DNA from: Streptomyces sp. NBC_00414 | GTDB taxonomy: Bacteria > Actinomycetota > Actinomycetes > Streptomycetales > Streptomycetaceae | Reading direction: 5' to 3' | Assembly: GCF_036038375.1 (NCBI RefSeq) | Contig: NZ_CP107935.1 | Span: forward strand, 4,154,001 to 4,218,000 | Length of the DNA: 64,000 nucleotides | Shown here: piece by piece, positions 1 through 7,673 of the stretch | Numbering within the stretch: position 1 is the stretch's first letter | Layout of the letters: each line of letters opens with the position of its first letter | Notes under the pieces: generated by a model | Told to the model about the DNA's origin: nothing | What the model saw: only the letters and a program-made list of their open reading frames with translations | Database searches by the model: none | Made by a program: the position numbers and the translations under genes

Positions 1-1586
1 GGGGTGCGCGGGTCCCACAGCTTCTGCGTCAGCGCCCGCAACGGCATCCGGATCCCCGCCGCCACCTGGGCCTGCGTCTGGGAGCCCGAGAGGTCGCACC
101 AGACGGCGAAGGACGCGCCGAGGATCTGGTCGTCGTACTCCTCGGGCACCGGCTTCGTCCCGCGTACGACGAGGGGCGTCCACTGCTCGTAGATGCGCTG
201 TCCGGTCGGGTAGACGAAGGTGTTGGGCTGCCCGAGGACGTAGTAGAGGTACTCGTCGTTGTAGTTGAGCATCTCGCGCCCGAACCGCAGGTACTCCGTG
301 GGCTGCCGTGCGCCTATCTCCTTGCCGGTCCAGTACGCGACCTGGAGGTCCTCGTCGGCCTGGACGGTGCCCCCGGCGAAGATCCCGTCGTTCCAGGCGC
401 GCATGGTCCGGTCGTGGCCGCGCACGGTGTCGGCCCGGTCGTTGAGCCACCCGGTCGCCAGGTCGGCGATCCCCGCACCGGATCCGTACGCCTTCGTCGC
501 GGCGGCGGCCAGCTGCGGGTAGGAGGCCGAAGGGTTCGCCACCGTCAGCGCCTGGTACTCGTCGGCGCCGAGGTGCCAGTACCGCCCGGGGAAGAGGTCG
601 GCGTACTCGTTCAGCAGTTCGTCCACGATCTTCGCGGCGGCGGGCTTGGAGATGTCGAGCGCGCCCTTCGAGGCGACACCCGCGGTGTTGCGCAGTTGGA
701 GGTCCGGGTGCGCGGCTATGACCGCGCCGAGGTGTCCGGGCGAGTCGATCTCGGGCACGACGGTGATGTGACGGCTGGCCGCGAGCGCGAGGATGCGCCG
801 CACCTCGGCCTTCGTCAGGTGCTCCTTCGAGACGATCTCGGGGTGCGAGTCGGAGGCGATCCGGAAGCCCTGGTCGTCGGAGAAGTGCAGACCGAGCTGG
901 TTGTACTTGAGATCGCCCAGCTCACGTATGCGGTCCTCGATCCAGGCGGCGGTGAAATGCTTGCGCGCGATGTCCAGCATGAACCCGCGCTGCGGCTTGG
1001 CCGGCGAGTCGCGTACGACCCCCTCGGGCGCCGTGGCGTTCCCGTGGACCTCCTGCTTGAGCGTGCGGGTGCCGTGGAAGACGCCCGCCTCCTCCGTACC
1101 GCTGATCCGCACCCGCCCGTCCTCGACCCGCAGCGTGTACGACTCCGCGTTCGCGTCCTCGTCCGTGAGGTTCAGCCCGACGTCCCCGGCGCGCGCCTCG
1201 CCCTCCCCGGCGTAGGTCAGTCCCAGTTCCTTCGCGAGCAGCCGTCCCTCGTCGGCGAGCGCCCCGTCGCCGACGACCACGCGTCCGCCCTTCGCCGGGC
1301 GCCAGCCCGGCCCGCGGGCGGCAGTGTGCTCGCGCACGGCCGGGATCGTCCGGGGCGTCCGTGACATCGGATACGTCCGACTGGGTGAAGGGGTCGGGGA
1401 GGCGGCAGGCGCCAGAGCGCTTCTCCCGCCGGAGGGCCGCCGGGTCGAGGGCGTGCCCGAGTCGCCGCTCGGCCAGAGCCCGACGGTCAGCGCGGCACCC
1501 GCCACGACCGCCACGACGCCCGCACCGACCAGCAGAGGCTTCCTGTGGGCCGAAGCCGGCCCTCTGCGCCTACGCCGCCCATTCAC
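1..1586 (-). CDS. Secreted beta-N-acetylhexosaminidase, GH20 (C-terminus cut by window edge)
   Basis: This is a glycoside hydrolase family 20 enzyme that removes terminal N-acetylglucosamine or N-acetylgalactosamine, probably from chitin oligomers outside the cell. Reading from a GTG (another in-frame GTG lies one codon upstream), 528 residues are visible before the window ends. The N-terminus has a basic stretch and one hydrophobic segment (about residues 17-36), then a Thr/Ser/Pro-rich linker, which fits a signal anchor or signal peptide. A GH20b-type N-domain follows. The catalytic barrel carries the family signature HLGADEY, with the Asp-Glu pair at about residues 342-343, and the upstream QLGLHFSDDQGFR and PEIDSPGH motifs. 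The family assignment is secure; the exact substrate is inferred. Confidence 0.93.
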   Translation of the reverse strand, partial: MNGRRRRRGPASAHRKPLLVGAGVVAVVAGAALTVGLWPSGDSGTPSTRRPSGGRSALAPAASPTPSPSRTYPMSRTPRTIPAVREHTAARGPGWRPAKGGRVVVGDGALADEGRLLAKELGLTYAGEGEARAGDVGLNLTDEDANAESYTLRVEDGRVRISGTEEAGVFHGTRTLKQEVHGNATAPEGVVRDSPAKPQRGFMLDIARKHFTAAWIEDRIRELGDLKYNQLGLHFSDDQGFRIASDSHPEIVSKEHLTKAEVRRILALAASRHITVVPEIDSPGHLGAVIAAHPDLQLRNTAGVASKGALDISKPAAAKIVDELLNEYADLFPGRYWHLGADEYQALTVANPSASYPQLAAAATKAYGSGAGIADLATGWLNDRADTVRGHDRTMRAWNDGIFAGGTVQADEDLQVAYWTGKEIGARQPTEYLRFGREMLNYNDEYLYYVLGQPNTFVYPTGQRIYEQWTPLVVRGTKPVPEEYDDQILGASFAVWCDLSGSQTQAQVAAGIRMPLRALTQKLWDPRT

Positions 1587-1719
1587 CACGGACCACTCAC
1601 GCTCCGATCGCTCTCCGAGACCTGTCCCCGTATCCCCGTACGCTGTACTTCCGCTGTGAACCTAAGCCCCCTTACCCGGTGCCGCCGTCCACCATCTGTC
1701 CTGAAACTCTCCCTTACGG

Positions 1720-2412
1720 GTGAAGTTCGGGCATCTCTCGGACAGCTCCCGCCAAGTCTCGATAGCGTTGAAACCACATCTCTCACTTGATTCCCTTGCT
1801 TCTCCCGATCCCCTGCCGAACCACGCGTGGCGCGCATCCGGGCGCCGCCGAACCGCCGAGGAACCCACGCTGCCCGCGCACCGTCCTTCCCGTCTCCCCG
1901 GCCAGGCCGTCGCCACACCGGAGTCGCCCGGACACCGTCCCACCGGCCTGGACCGGTTCAACGCCCTGCCCGTGGACCGCGCCGAGCACACCCTCCTGGC
2001 CTGCTGCGGCAGCTACCGCTGGGCCCGCCGCGTCGCCGCGCACCGCCCCTACCCGGACCTGGACTCCCTGCTGGCCGCGTCCGACGAGGCGGCGTACGAC
2101 CTGACGCCCAATGACGTCGCCGAGGCCCTGGCCTGCGAGTCCCTCACGCTCCTCCCGGACGGCGCGTACTCCGCCGCGCACACGGCCCTGAGCGCCGCCC
2201 ACGCGGCGTACGAGAGCCGTTTCGGCCATGTTTTCGTGATCTGTCTGGACGACACGGCCCCGGAGGACTCCCCCGACCTGGTCCTGACCGAGATCAGCTC
2301 CCGCCTCACGAACGACCCGGACGAGGAGCGGGCCCACACCACAGAAGAACTACGCCGCCTGGCCAGAGGCCGCCTGACCAGATCACTGAGGGGCGCGGCC
2401 TCCCGCCTCTAG
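1720..2412 (+). CDS. uraD: 2-oxo-4-hydroxy-4-carboxy-5-ureidoimidazoline (OHCU) decarboxylase
   Basis: This matches the OHCU decarboxylase family, which makes S-allantoin from OHCU in urate degradation. Family features are the opening GLDRFNALP, the stretch CCGSYRWARRVAAHRPYPD, the LTPNDVAEALACE helix, and the C-terminal FVICLDD segment with an Arg-rich tail. The domain starts near position 1942, so about 70 residues before it are atypical. The start is uncertain: GTG at 1720, TTG at 1768, or a CTG at 1870 that follows a GAGGA-like site would give 230, 214 or 180 residues, and the family is normally about 165-180. No uricase or HIU hydrolase lies alongside, so the pathway context is missing here. 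Confidence 0.82.
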   Translation: MKFGHLSDSSRQVSIALKPHLSLDSLASPDPLPNHAWRASGRRRTAEEPTLPAHRPSRLPGQAVATPESPGHRPTGLDRFNALPVDRAEHTLLACCGSYRWARRVAAHRPYPDLDSLLAASDEAAYDLTPNDVAEALACESLTLLPDGAYSAAHTALSAAHAAYESRFGHVFVICLDDTAPEDSPDLVLTEISSRLTNDPDEERAHTTEELRRLARGRLTRSLRGAASRL

Positions 2413-2708
2413 GGGTCGCGGGGAACGGCGCAGTCTTTGCCTTTCAGGGGCGCGGGGAACGGCGCAGTCTTTTTGTCTTGAGGGGCGCGGGGAACGGCGC
2501 AGTCTTTTTGTCTTGAGGGGCGCGGGGAACGGCGCAATCTTCTGACTTTGAGCCGCACGGACAACGGCACGGTCCCCCGACCCCAGGGGCGCGGGGAACG
2601 GCGCAGTCTTCGGCCTTCAGGGGCGCGGGGAACGGCGCAGTCTTTGGCTTTGAGGGGCGCGGGGAACGGCGCAATCTTTCAGGGGTGCGAGGAACGGCGC
2701 GTAAAGAC
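2411..2708. repeat. Tandem array of nine ~34-35-bp units of a dispersed GC-rich repeat
   Basis: Nine units begin at 2411, 2446, 2481, 2516, 2551, 2585, 2619, 2653 and 2681. The conserved part is AGGGGCGCGGGGAACGGCGC followed by AGTCTT or AATCTT and a variable pyrimidine-rich tail. The unit at 2551 is degenerate and the last two are short. The array fills the space between uraD and the sdh leader. The same core recurs at 25363-25388, 35916-36045 and, in altered form, near 48067-48090. Confidence 0.95.
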
Positions 2709-2890
2709 AACGCATCCGGAATAGCCCATACGTACCTCTTTGCCTGCCAGTTCGATCACATCGGTAGGCCCGCCGTAAACGTTCCGACAACACGTCGCTA
2801 CGATGGCCAGGGCCGGTGGACCGTACCCGGCCGGGCCAGGTCGACATCGAAGCCGGCAGGCCCCAATCCCCGCTCCCGGAGGGTTCTTCC
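2709..2890 (+). promoter_or_regulatory. Leader/promoter region of the sdh operon
   Basis: About 180 bp separate the repeat array from sdhC. The stretch 2709-2804 is noticeably less GC-rich than its surroundings. It contains a -10-like TACGAT at 2799-2804, without a convincing -35 at normal spacing. A GGAGGG ribosome site sits just before the sdhC GTG. The promoter call is tentative. Confidence 0.4.
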
Positions 2891-3271
2891 GTGCCGGCTG
2901 GAACGCTGTACCGCGGCCGGGAAGGAATGTGGTCCTGGGTGGCTCATCGAGTCACCGGCGTCCTCATCTTCTTCTTCCTGTTCGTACACGTCCTGGACAC
3001 CGCTCTCGTGCGTGTCTCCCCCCAGGACTACGACAAGGTCGTAGCCACCTACAAGACGCCGATCGTCGCGCTGCTGGAATACGGCCTCGTCGCCGCAATC
3101 CTCTTCCACGCGCTCAACGGCCTGCGCGTGATCGCCGTCGACTTCTGGTCGAAGGGCCCGCGCTACCAGAAGCAGATGCTCTGGACCGTCGTCGGCATCT
3201 GGGTCGTGCTGATGATCGGGGCCCTGTACCCCGTCCTCGGCCACGCCGCTCGTGAAGTCTTCGGGAGCTGA
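2891..3271 (+). CDS. sdhC: Succinate dehydrogenase, cytochrome b556 membrane subunit
   Basis: SdhC is one of the two membrane anchors that bind heme b and pass electrons from SdhB to menaquinone. The GTG start is chosen because GGAGGG lies 8 bases upstream and it gives a normal 126-residue anchor; longer readings run into non-coding leader. Three hydrophobic segments are visible (about 23-40, 57-80, 98-115). The motif WVAHRVTG holds His19, and His33 and His73 are heme-ligand candidates. The segment FHALNGLRVIAVDF is mirrored in SdhD. It is the first gene of sdhC-D-A-B, with 8 bases to sdhD. Confidence 0.95.
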   Translation: MPAGTLYRGREGMWSWVAHRVTGVLIFFFLFVHVLDTALVRVSPQDYDKVVATYKTPIVALLEYGLVAAILFHALNGLRVIAVDFWSKGPRYQKQMLWTVVGIWVVLMIGALYPVLGHAAREVFGS

Positions 3272-3279
3272 CGCGCAAG

Positions 3280-3774
3280 ATGTCGAACAACACAGGCACC
3301 ACCGAGAAGGCCGCGTCCGGCATCGGACCCGTGGAGGGCGCGTCCCTCTACGACGTCGACAACCCGGCGCCCCTGATCGAAGCCCCGCGCAAGCGGACCA
3401 GGAAGACCCCGAAGTCCACCCGCGGCAACTTCGAGATGTACGGCTGGCTGTTCATGCGGCTGTCCGGCGTCGTCCTCGTCGTCCTGGTCCTCGGCCACCT
3501 GCTCATCCAGCTCGTCCTCGACGGCGGCGTCTCCAAGATCGGCTTCGCCTTCGTGGCGGGCCGCTGGGCCTCCCCGTTCTGGCAGGTCTGGGATCTGTTG
3601 ATGCTCTGGCTGGCGATGCTGCACGGCGCCAACGGCCTGCGTACGGTCATCAACGACTACGCGGAACGCGCGGACACCCGGCTGTGGCTCAAGGGCCTGC
3701 TCTACACCGCCACGGTGTTCACCATCCTGCTGGGCACGCTGGTGATCTTCACCTTCGACCCGAACATCCGCTAG
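3280..3774 (+). CDS. sdhD: Succinate dehydrogenase, hydrophobic membrane anchor subunit
   Basis: This is the second membrane anchor of complex II. It has 164 residues: a hydrophilic N-terminus of about 50 residues rich in Lys/Arg (RKRTRKTPKSTRG), then three transmembrane segments (about 58-80, 99-120, 135-155). His73 and His115 are candidate heme ligands. The motif MLHGANGLRTVINDY parallels FHALNGLRVIAVDF of SdhC, so the two anchors look like paralogues. The long soluble N-terminal tail is, from memory, usual for actinobacterial SdhD. It is followed after 19 bases by sdhA. Confidence 0.94.
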   Translation: MSNNTGTTEKAASGIGPVEGASLYDVDNPAPLIEAPRKRTRKTPKSTRGNFEMYGWLFMRLSGVVLVVLVLGHLLIQLVLDGGVSKIGFAFVAGRWASPFWQVWDLLMLWLAMLHGANGLRTVINDYAERADTRLWLKGLLYTATVFTILLGTLVIFTFDPNIR

Positions 3775-3793
3775 GCACGGGGCTGCGAGAATC

Positions 3794-5548
3794 ATGAAGA
3801 TCCACAAGTACGACACCGTCATCGTCGGCGCCGGCGGCGCCGGAATGCGCGCGGCCATCGAGTCGACGAAGCGCAGCCGGACCGCCGTGCTGACGAAGCT
3901 CTACCCCACCCGCTCCCACACGGGCGCCGCGCAGGGCGGTATGGCCGCCGCGCTGGCGAACGTGGAGGAGGACAACTGGGAGTGGCACACCTTCGACACG
4001 ATCAAGGGCGGCGACTACCTGGTCGACCAGGACGCCGCCGAGATCCTGGCGAAGGAGGCCATCGACGCGGTCCTCGACCTGGAGAAGATGGGCCTGCCGT
4101 TCAACCGGACCCCGGACGGCACCATCGACCAGCGCCGTTTCGGCGGTCACTCCCGTAACCACGGCGAGGCCCCGGTCCGCCGGTCCTGCTACGCGGCGGA
4201 CCGCACCGGCCACATGATCCTCCAGACGCTCTACCAGAACTGTGTCAAGGAGGGTGTGGAGTTCTTCAACGAGTTCTACGTCCTCGACCAGCTGCTCGTG
4301 GAGGTCGACGGCGTCAAGAAGTCGGCCGGCGTCGTCGCCTACGAACTGGCGACCGGTGAGATCCACGTCTTCCAGGCGAAGGCCGTGATCTACGCGTCCG
4401 GCGGCACCGGCAAGTTCTTCAAGGTGACGTCGAACGCGCACACGCTGACCGGTGACGGCCAGGCCGCGGTGTACCGCCGGGGCCTGCCGCTGGAGGACAT
4501 GGAGTTCTTCCAGTTCCACCCGACCGGCATCTGGCGCATGGGCATCCTGCTGACGGAGGGCGCCCGCGGTGAGGGCGGCATCCTCCGCAACAAGGACGGC
4601 GAGCGCTTCATGGAGAAGTACGCGCCGGTCATGAAGGACCTCGCGTCCCGTGACGTCGTCTCGCGCTCCATCTACACGGAGATCCGTGAGGGCCGCGGCT
4701 GCGGTCCCGAGGGCGACCACGTCTACCTCGACCTCACGCACCTCCCGCCGGAGCAGCTGGACGCCAAGCTGCCCGACATCACGGAGTTCGCCCGTACGTA
4801 CCTCGGCATCGAGCCCTACACGGACCCGATCCCGATCCAGCCCACCGCGCACTACGCCATGGGCGGCATCCCGACGAACGTCGAGGGTGAGGTCCTGGCG
4901 GACAACACCACGGTCGTCCCGGGCCTGTACGCGGCCGGTGAGGTCGCGTGCGTCTCCGTGCACGGCGCCAACCGCCTGGGCACCAACTCGCTGCTCGACA
5001 TCAACGTGTTCGGGAAGCGCGCGGGCATCGCGGCGGCGGAGTACTCCTCCACCGTCTCGCACATCGAACTGCCCGAGGACCCGTCCTCGCTGGTCGTCGC
5101 GCAGATCGAGCGGCTGCGGTCGTCCACGGGCAACGAGCGCGTGGCGGACATCCGCCGCGAGCTGCAGGAGTGCATGGACGCCAACGTCATGGTGTTCCGC
5201 ACCGAGCAGACGATCAAGACGGCCGTCGAGAAGATCGCCGAGCTGCGCGAGCGCTACCTGAACGTGTCCGTCCAGGACAAGGGCAAGCGGTTCAACACCG
5301 ACCTCCTGGAGGCCGTCGAGCTGGGCAACCTGCTCGACCTCGCCGAGGTCATGGCCGTGTCCGCGCTCGCCCGCAAGGAGTCCCGCGGCGGTCACTACCG
5401 CGAGGACTACCCGAACCGCGACGACGTCAACTTCATGCGCCACACCATGGCGTACCGCGAGGTCGGCGACGACGGCACCGAGTCGATCCGTCTCGACTAC
5501 AAGCCGGTCGTCCAGACCCGCTACCAGCCGATGGAGCGTAAGTACTGA
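3794..5548 (+). CDS. sdhA: Succinate dehydrogenase flavoprotein subunit
   Basis: This is the catalytic subunit, oxidising succinate to fumarate in the TCA cycle at the inner face of the membrane. It has 584 residues, the usual family length. It opens with a dinucleotide-binding fold (VIVGAGGAGMRAAIE, residues 9-23). The flavin-attachment motif RSHTGAAQGG places the covalent FAD on His42. Further family blocks are FHPTGI, the active-site GARGEGG region, TAHYAMGGI and the C-terminal RKESRGGHYREDYP. Its TGA overlaps the sdhB ATG (TGATG), indicating translational coupling. Confidence 0.98.
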   Translation: MKIHKYDTVIVGAGGAGMRAAIESTKRSRTAVLTKLYPTRSHTGAAQGGMAAALANVEEDNWEWHTFDTIKGGDYLVDQDAAEILAKEAIDAVLDLEKMGLPFNRTPDGTIDQRRFGGHSRNHGEAPVRRSCYAADRTGHMILQTLYQNCVKEGVEFFNEFYVLDQLLVEVDGVKKSAGVVAYELATGEIHVFQAKAVIYASGGTGKFFKVTSNAHTLTGDGQAAVYRRGLPLEDMEFFQFHPTGIWRMGILLTEGARGEGGILRNKDGERFMEKYAPVMKDLASRDVVSRSIYTEIREGRGCGPEGDHVYLDLTHLPPEQLDAKLPDITEFARTYLGIEPYTDPIPIQPTAHYAMGGIPTNVEGEVLADNTTVVPGLYAAGEVACVSVHGANRLGTNSLLDINVFGKRAGIAAAEYSSTVSHIELPEDPSSLVVAQIERLRSSTGNERVADIRRELQECMDANVMVFRTEQTIKTAVEKIAELRERYLNVSVQDKGKRFNTDLLEAVELGNLLDLAEVMAVSALARKESRGGHYREDYPNRDDVNFMRHTMAYREVGDDGTESIRLDYKPVVQTRYQPMERKY

Positions 5549-6327
5549 TGGCAACCCCGACCCTGGACAAGGCCGACGCGGCCGGCACGCCCGAGCCCGG
5601 CTTCGCCGACTCCCCGTACATCACGGCCACCTTCCGCATCCGCCGCTTCAACCCCGAGAACTCGGCGGAAGCGGTGTGGGAGGACTTCCAGCTGGAGATC
5701 GACCCCAAGGAGCGTGTCCTCGACGCGCTGCACAAGATCAAGTGGGACCAGGACGGCACTCTGACGTTCCGCCGGTCCTGCGCGCACGGCATCTGCGGCT
5801 CGGACGCCATGCGGATCAACGGCAAGAACCGGCTGGCCTGCAAGACGCTGATCAAGGACCTCAACCCCGCCAAGCCCATCACGGTCGAGCCCATCAAGGG
5901 CCTCACCGTGCTGAAGGACCTGGTCGTGGACATGGAGCCCTTCTTCCAGGCGTACCGCGACGTGATGCCGTTCCTCGTCACGAAGGAGACGAACGAGCCG
6001 ACGCGCGAGCGTCTGCAGTCGGCGGAGGACCGGGAGCGGTTCGACGACACGACGAAGTGCATCCTCTGCGCCGCCTGCACGTCCTCGTGCCCGGTGTTCT
6101 GGAACGACGGCCAGTACTTCGGCCCGGCCGCCATCGTGAACGCCCACCGCTTCATCTTCGACTCGCGCGACGATGCCGGTGAGCAGCGCCTGGAGATCCT
6201 CAACGACAAGGACGGCGTGTGGCGCTGCCGCACGACGTTCAACTGCACGGACGCCTGCCCGCGCGGCATCGAGGTCACAAAGGCGATCCAGGAAGTGAAG
6301 CGAGCCCTGATCACCCGCCGCTTCTGA
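5548..6327 (+). CDS. sdhB: Succinate dehydrogenase iron-sulfur subunit
   Basis: SdhB carries electrons from the flavin to the membrane quinone through three iron-sulfur centres. It has 259 residues. The [2Fe-2S] ligands are Cys78, Cys83, Asp86 and Cys98; Asp replaces a Cys as in E. coli SdhB. The [4Fe-4S] and [3Fe-4S] ligands come from CILCAACTSSC (Cys171, 174, 177, 181) and from Cys227, Cys233 and Cys237. The N-terminus is extended by about 25 residues. It is the last gene of the operon, followed by a strong hairpin. Confidence 0.98.
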   Translation: MATPTLDKADAAGTPEPGFADSPYITATFRIRRFNPENSAEAVWEDFQLEIDPKERVLDALHKIKWDQDGTLTFRRSCAHGICGSDAMRINGKNRLACKTLIKDLNPAKPITVEPIKGLTVLKDLVVDMEPFFQAYRDVMPFLVTKETNEPTRERLQSAEDRERFDDTTKCILCAACTSSCPVFWNDGQYFGPAAIVNAHRFIFDSRDDAGEQRLEILNDKDGVWRCRTTFNCTDACPRGIEVTKAIQEVKRALITRRF

Positions 6328-6341
6328 CCTTCCCGACCGCA

Positions 6342-6390
6342 CGCGACGAAGGCCCCGCCTCCGGATTCCGGAGGCGGGGCCTTCGTCGCG
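6342..6390. terminator. Strong hairpin terminator after sdhB (bidirectional)
   Basis: A perfect 24-bp inverted repeat (arms 6342-6365 and 6367-6390) has a single unpaired base at its centre. It lies 15 bases after the sdhB stop and 25 bases beyond the end of the convergent SDR gene, so it can stop both transcripts. There is no long T-tract, as is usual in Streptomyces. Confidence 0.9.
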
Positions 6391-6414
6391 GCCGGGCTGC
6401 TCGTACCCGTACCC

Positions 6415-7101
6415 CTACCAGCGCAGTTCGCCGGTCTCGTCCTGGAGGGTGCCCGTGGGGCCGTTCGTGTCGAGGGTCGCCAGGCGTACGACTGTCGCGG
6501 CGCTCTCCTCCACCGGGCGTCCGATTCCGAGGGCCGCGGTCATGTCGGTGGCGGTGGTGCCGGGCTCAAGCGCGTTGAACTTGATGCCCGGCTGGGACTT
6601 GGCGTACTGGACCGTGAGCATGGTCGCCGCCGACTTGGAAGCGGAGTACAGCGCGAAGGGCACGTTGAATTCCGGCCGGTCGGGGTTGTTCACCGCCCAG
6701 AACGATCCGAGGCTGCTCGACACGTTGACCACGTTGGGGTTCGAGGACTTGCGCAGCAAGGGAAGCGCCGCTTCCGTGACCCGCACCACTCCCACCGCGT
6801 TGGTGTCGAACACGCGCAAAGCCTCGGGACCGTCGATGGTCTGATTTCCGAGGACGCCCGCGTTGTTCACCAGGACGTCGAGCCGGCCCTCGGCCGAGTC
6901 GATCGTGGCCAGCGCCTTGCTCACCGACGCGTCGTCGGTCACGTCGAGTTGCACGAATCGCACGCCGAGCGTCGCCGCGGCCTTCTCTCCCCGCTCGACA
7001 TCACGAGCACCTATGTAGACGACGTGGCCCAGCTCCGAAAGCTGCTTGGCCGTCTCGTAACCGATGCCCTTGTTGGCCCCGGTGATCAGTGTGATGGTCA
7101 T
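6415..7101 (-). CDS. SDR family NAD(P)-dependent oxidoreductase
   Basis: This 228-residue classical short-chain dehydrogenase has the cofactor motif TGANKGIG near the start, the NNAG motif (VLVNNAGVLG), a catalytic Ser in VNVSSSLGSF, and the YSASKSA Tyr/Lys pair. The motif arrangement resembles carbonyl reductase-like SDRs (TGANKGIGYETAKQL). The ATG is supported by GAGGA about 6 bases upstream. Its upstream region is the least GC-rich DNA of this block, with a TATACT -10 box. Substrate is unknown. It is the last of three same-strand genes (SDR, SnoaL-like, SDR) facing a TetR gene. Confidence 0.9.
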   Translation of the reverse strand: MTITLITGANKGIGYETAKQLSELGHVVYIGARDVERGEKAAATLGVRFVQLDVTDDASVSKALATIDSAEGRLDVLVNNAGVLGNQTIDGPEALRVFDTNAVGVVRVTEAALPLLRKSSNPNVVNVSSSLGSFWAVNNPDRPEFNVPFALYSASKSAATMLTVQYAKSQPGIKFNALEPGTTATDMTAALGIGRPVEESAATVVRLATLDTNGPTGTLQDETGELRW

Positions 7102-7192
7102 TGCGTATCCTCACTTAGTATAGGAATTGCGTGGATTGGCCAAGGTTTAATGGCTATTTGCTTCATTTGCCCAACTTGCCCCGATTGGGGAG
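7102..7192 (-). promoter_or_regulatory. AT-richer promoter candidate upstream of the SDR gene
   Basis: On the minus strand a consensus-like -10 TATACT lies at 7122-7117, followed closely by GAGGA and the ATG at 7101. Upstream, TTGGCC could serve as -35 but with only 15 bases of spacing. The stretch is clearly poorer in G+C than its neighbours. The call rests on sequence resemblance only. Confidence 0.4.
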
Positions 7193-7585
7193 TCAGGCGG
7201 TCAGTTGCCGGAGGAGTTCGCCGGCGTCGTGCAGGGCGGTCATGTGCACGAAGCGCCCGTCGCGGACCTGGTAGACGGCGTACTCGACGATCTCGAACGA
7301 GGCACCGGTGGGAGCCACGCCGAGCCACTCCTTCACCGGCGTACCGGTGTTGACCAGACGCGCGGCCAGACGGTCGCCGTCGAAGAGCAGTTCCTTGAGC
7401 TCCCAGTGGAGGTCCGGAACCGCGTCCACGTCGCGCTTCTGCACCGCGAGGAGGTCGTCCCGGGTGGCCGGCTCACCGTTCAGCGTGGTCCGGTCGTTGA
7501 TGAACTCGGCCATGCCGTCGACCTTGTGGGCGTTGAGCGCCTCGATGTAGCGCAGGTAGAACGCCCGCAGATCACTGTCGGACAT
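7193..7585 (-). CDS. SnoaL-like/nuclear transport factor 2-fold protein
   Basis: A 130-residue protein of the NTF2-like (SnoaL/ester cyclase-like) superfamily. The family pattern is an N-terminal helical pair (RAFYLRYIEALNAHKVDGMAEFI), then PDLHWELKELLFDGDRLAARL, TGTPVKEWLGVAPTG and a final beta sheet ending FVHMTALHDAGELLRQL. The start is the ATG preceded by AAGGGTCACC; longer readings would run into non-coding DNA. Such folds can be cyclases, isomerases or binding proteins, and nothing here fixes the reaction. It lies between two SDR genes, suggesting a small oxidative/detoxification set. Confidence 0.82.
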   Translation of the reverse strand: MSDSDLRAFYLRYIEALNAHKVDGMAEFINDRTTLNGEPATRDDLLAVQKRDVDAVPDLHWELKELLFDGDRLAARLVNTGTPVKEWLGVAPTGASFEIVEYAVYQVRDGRFVHMTALHDAGELLRQLTA

Positions 7586-7673
7586 GAGGTGACCCTTCGG
7601 TGGGATGCGGGGGATGCGGAGGATGGGCAGGATGCGTGGGAAGTGGGTGCCCGGGGGGGGGCGGTCGTGCCTC

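Noticed and set aside
2411..2708. Possible CRISPR array (regular ~35-bp period, conserved core plus variable part)
   Set aside because: The variable tails are only about 10 bases and similar to each other, units lack spacer-like unique sequence, and the core occurs singly elsewhere; no cas genes are present.
3749..5554. A 601-codon open frame on the minus strand
   Set aside because: Exactly antisense to sdhA and of Arg/Val/Asp-biased composition; sdhA is certain.
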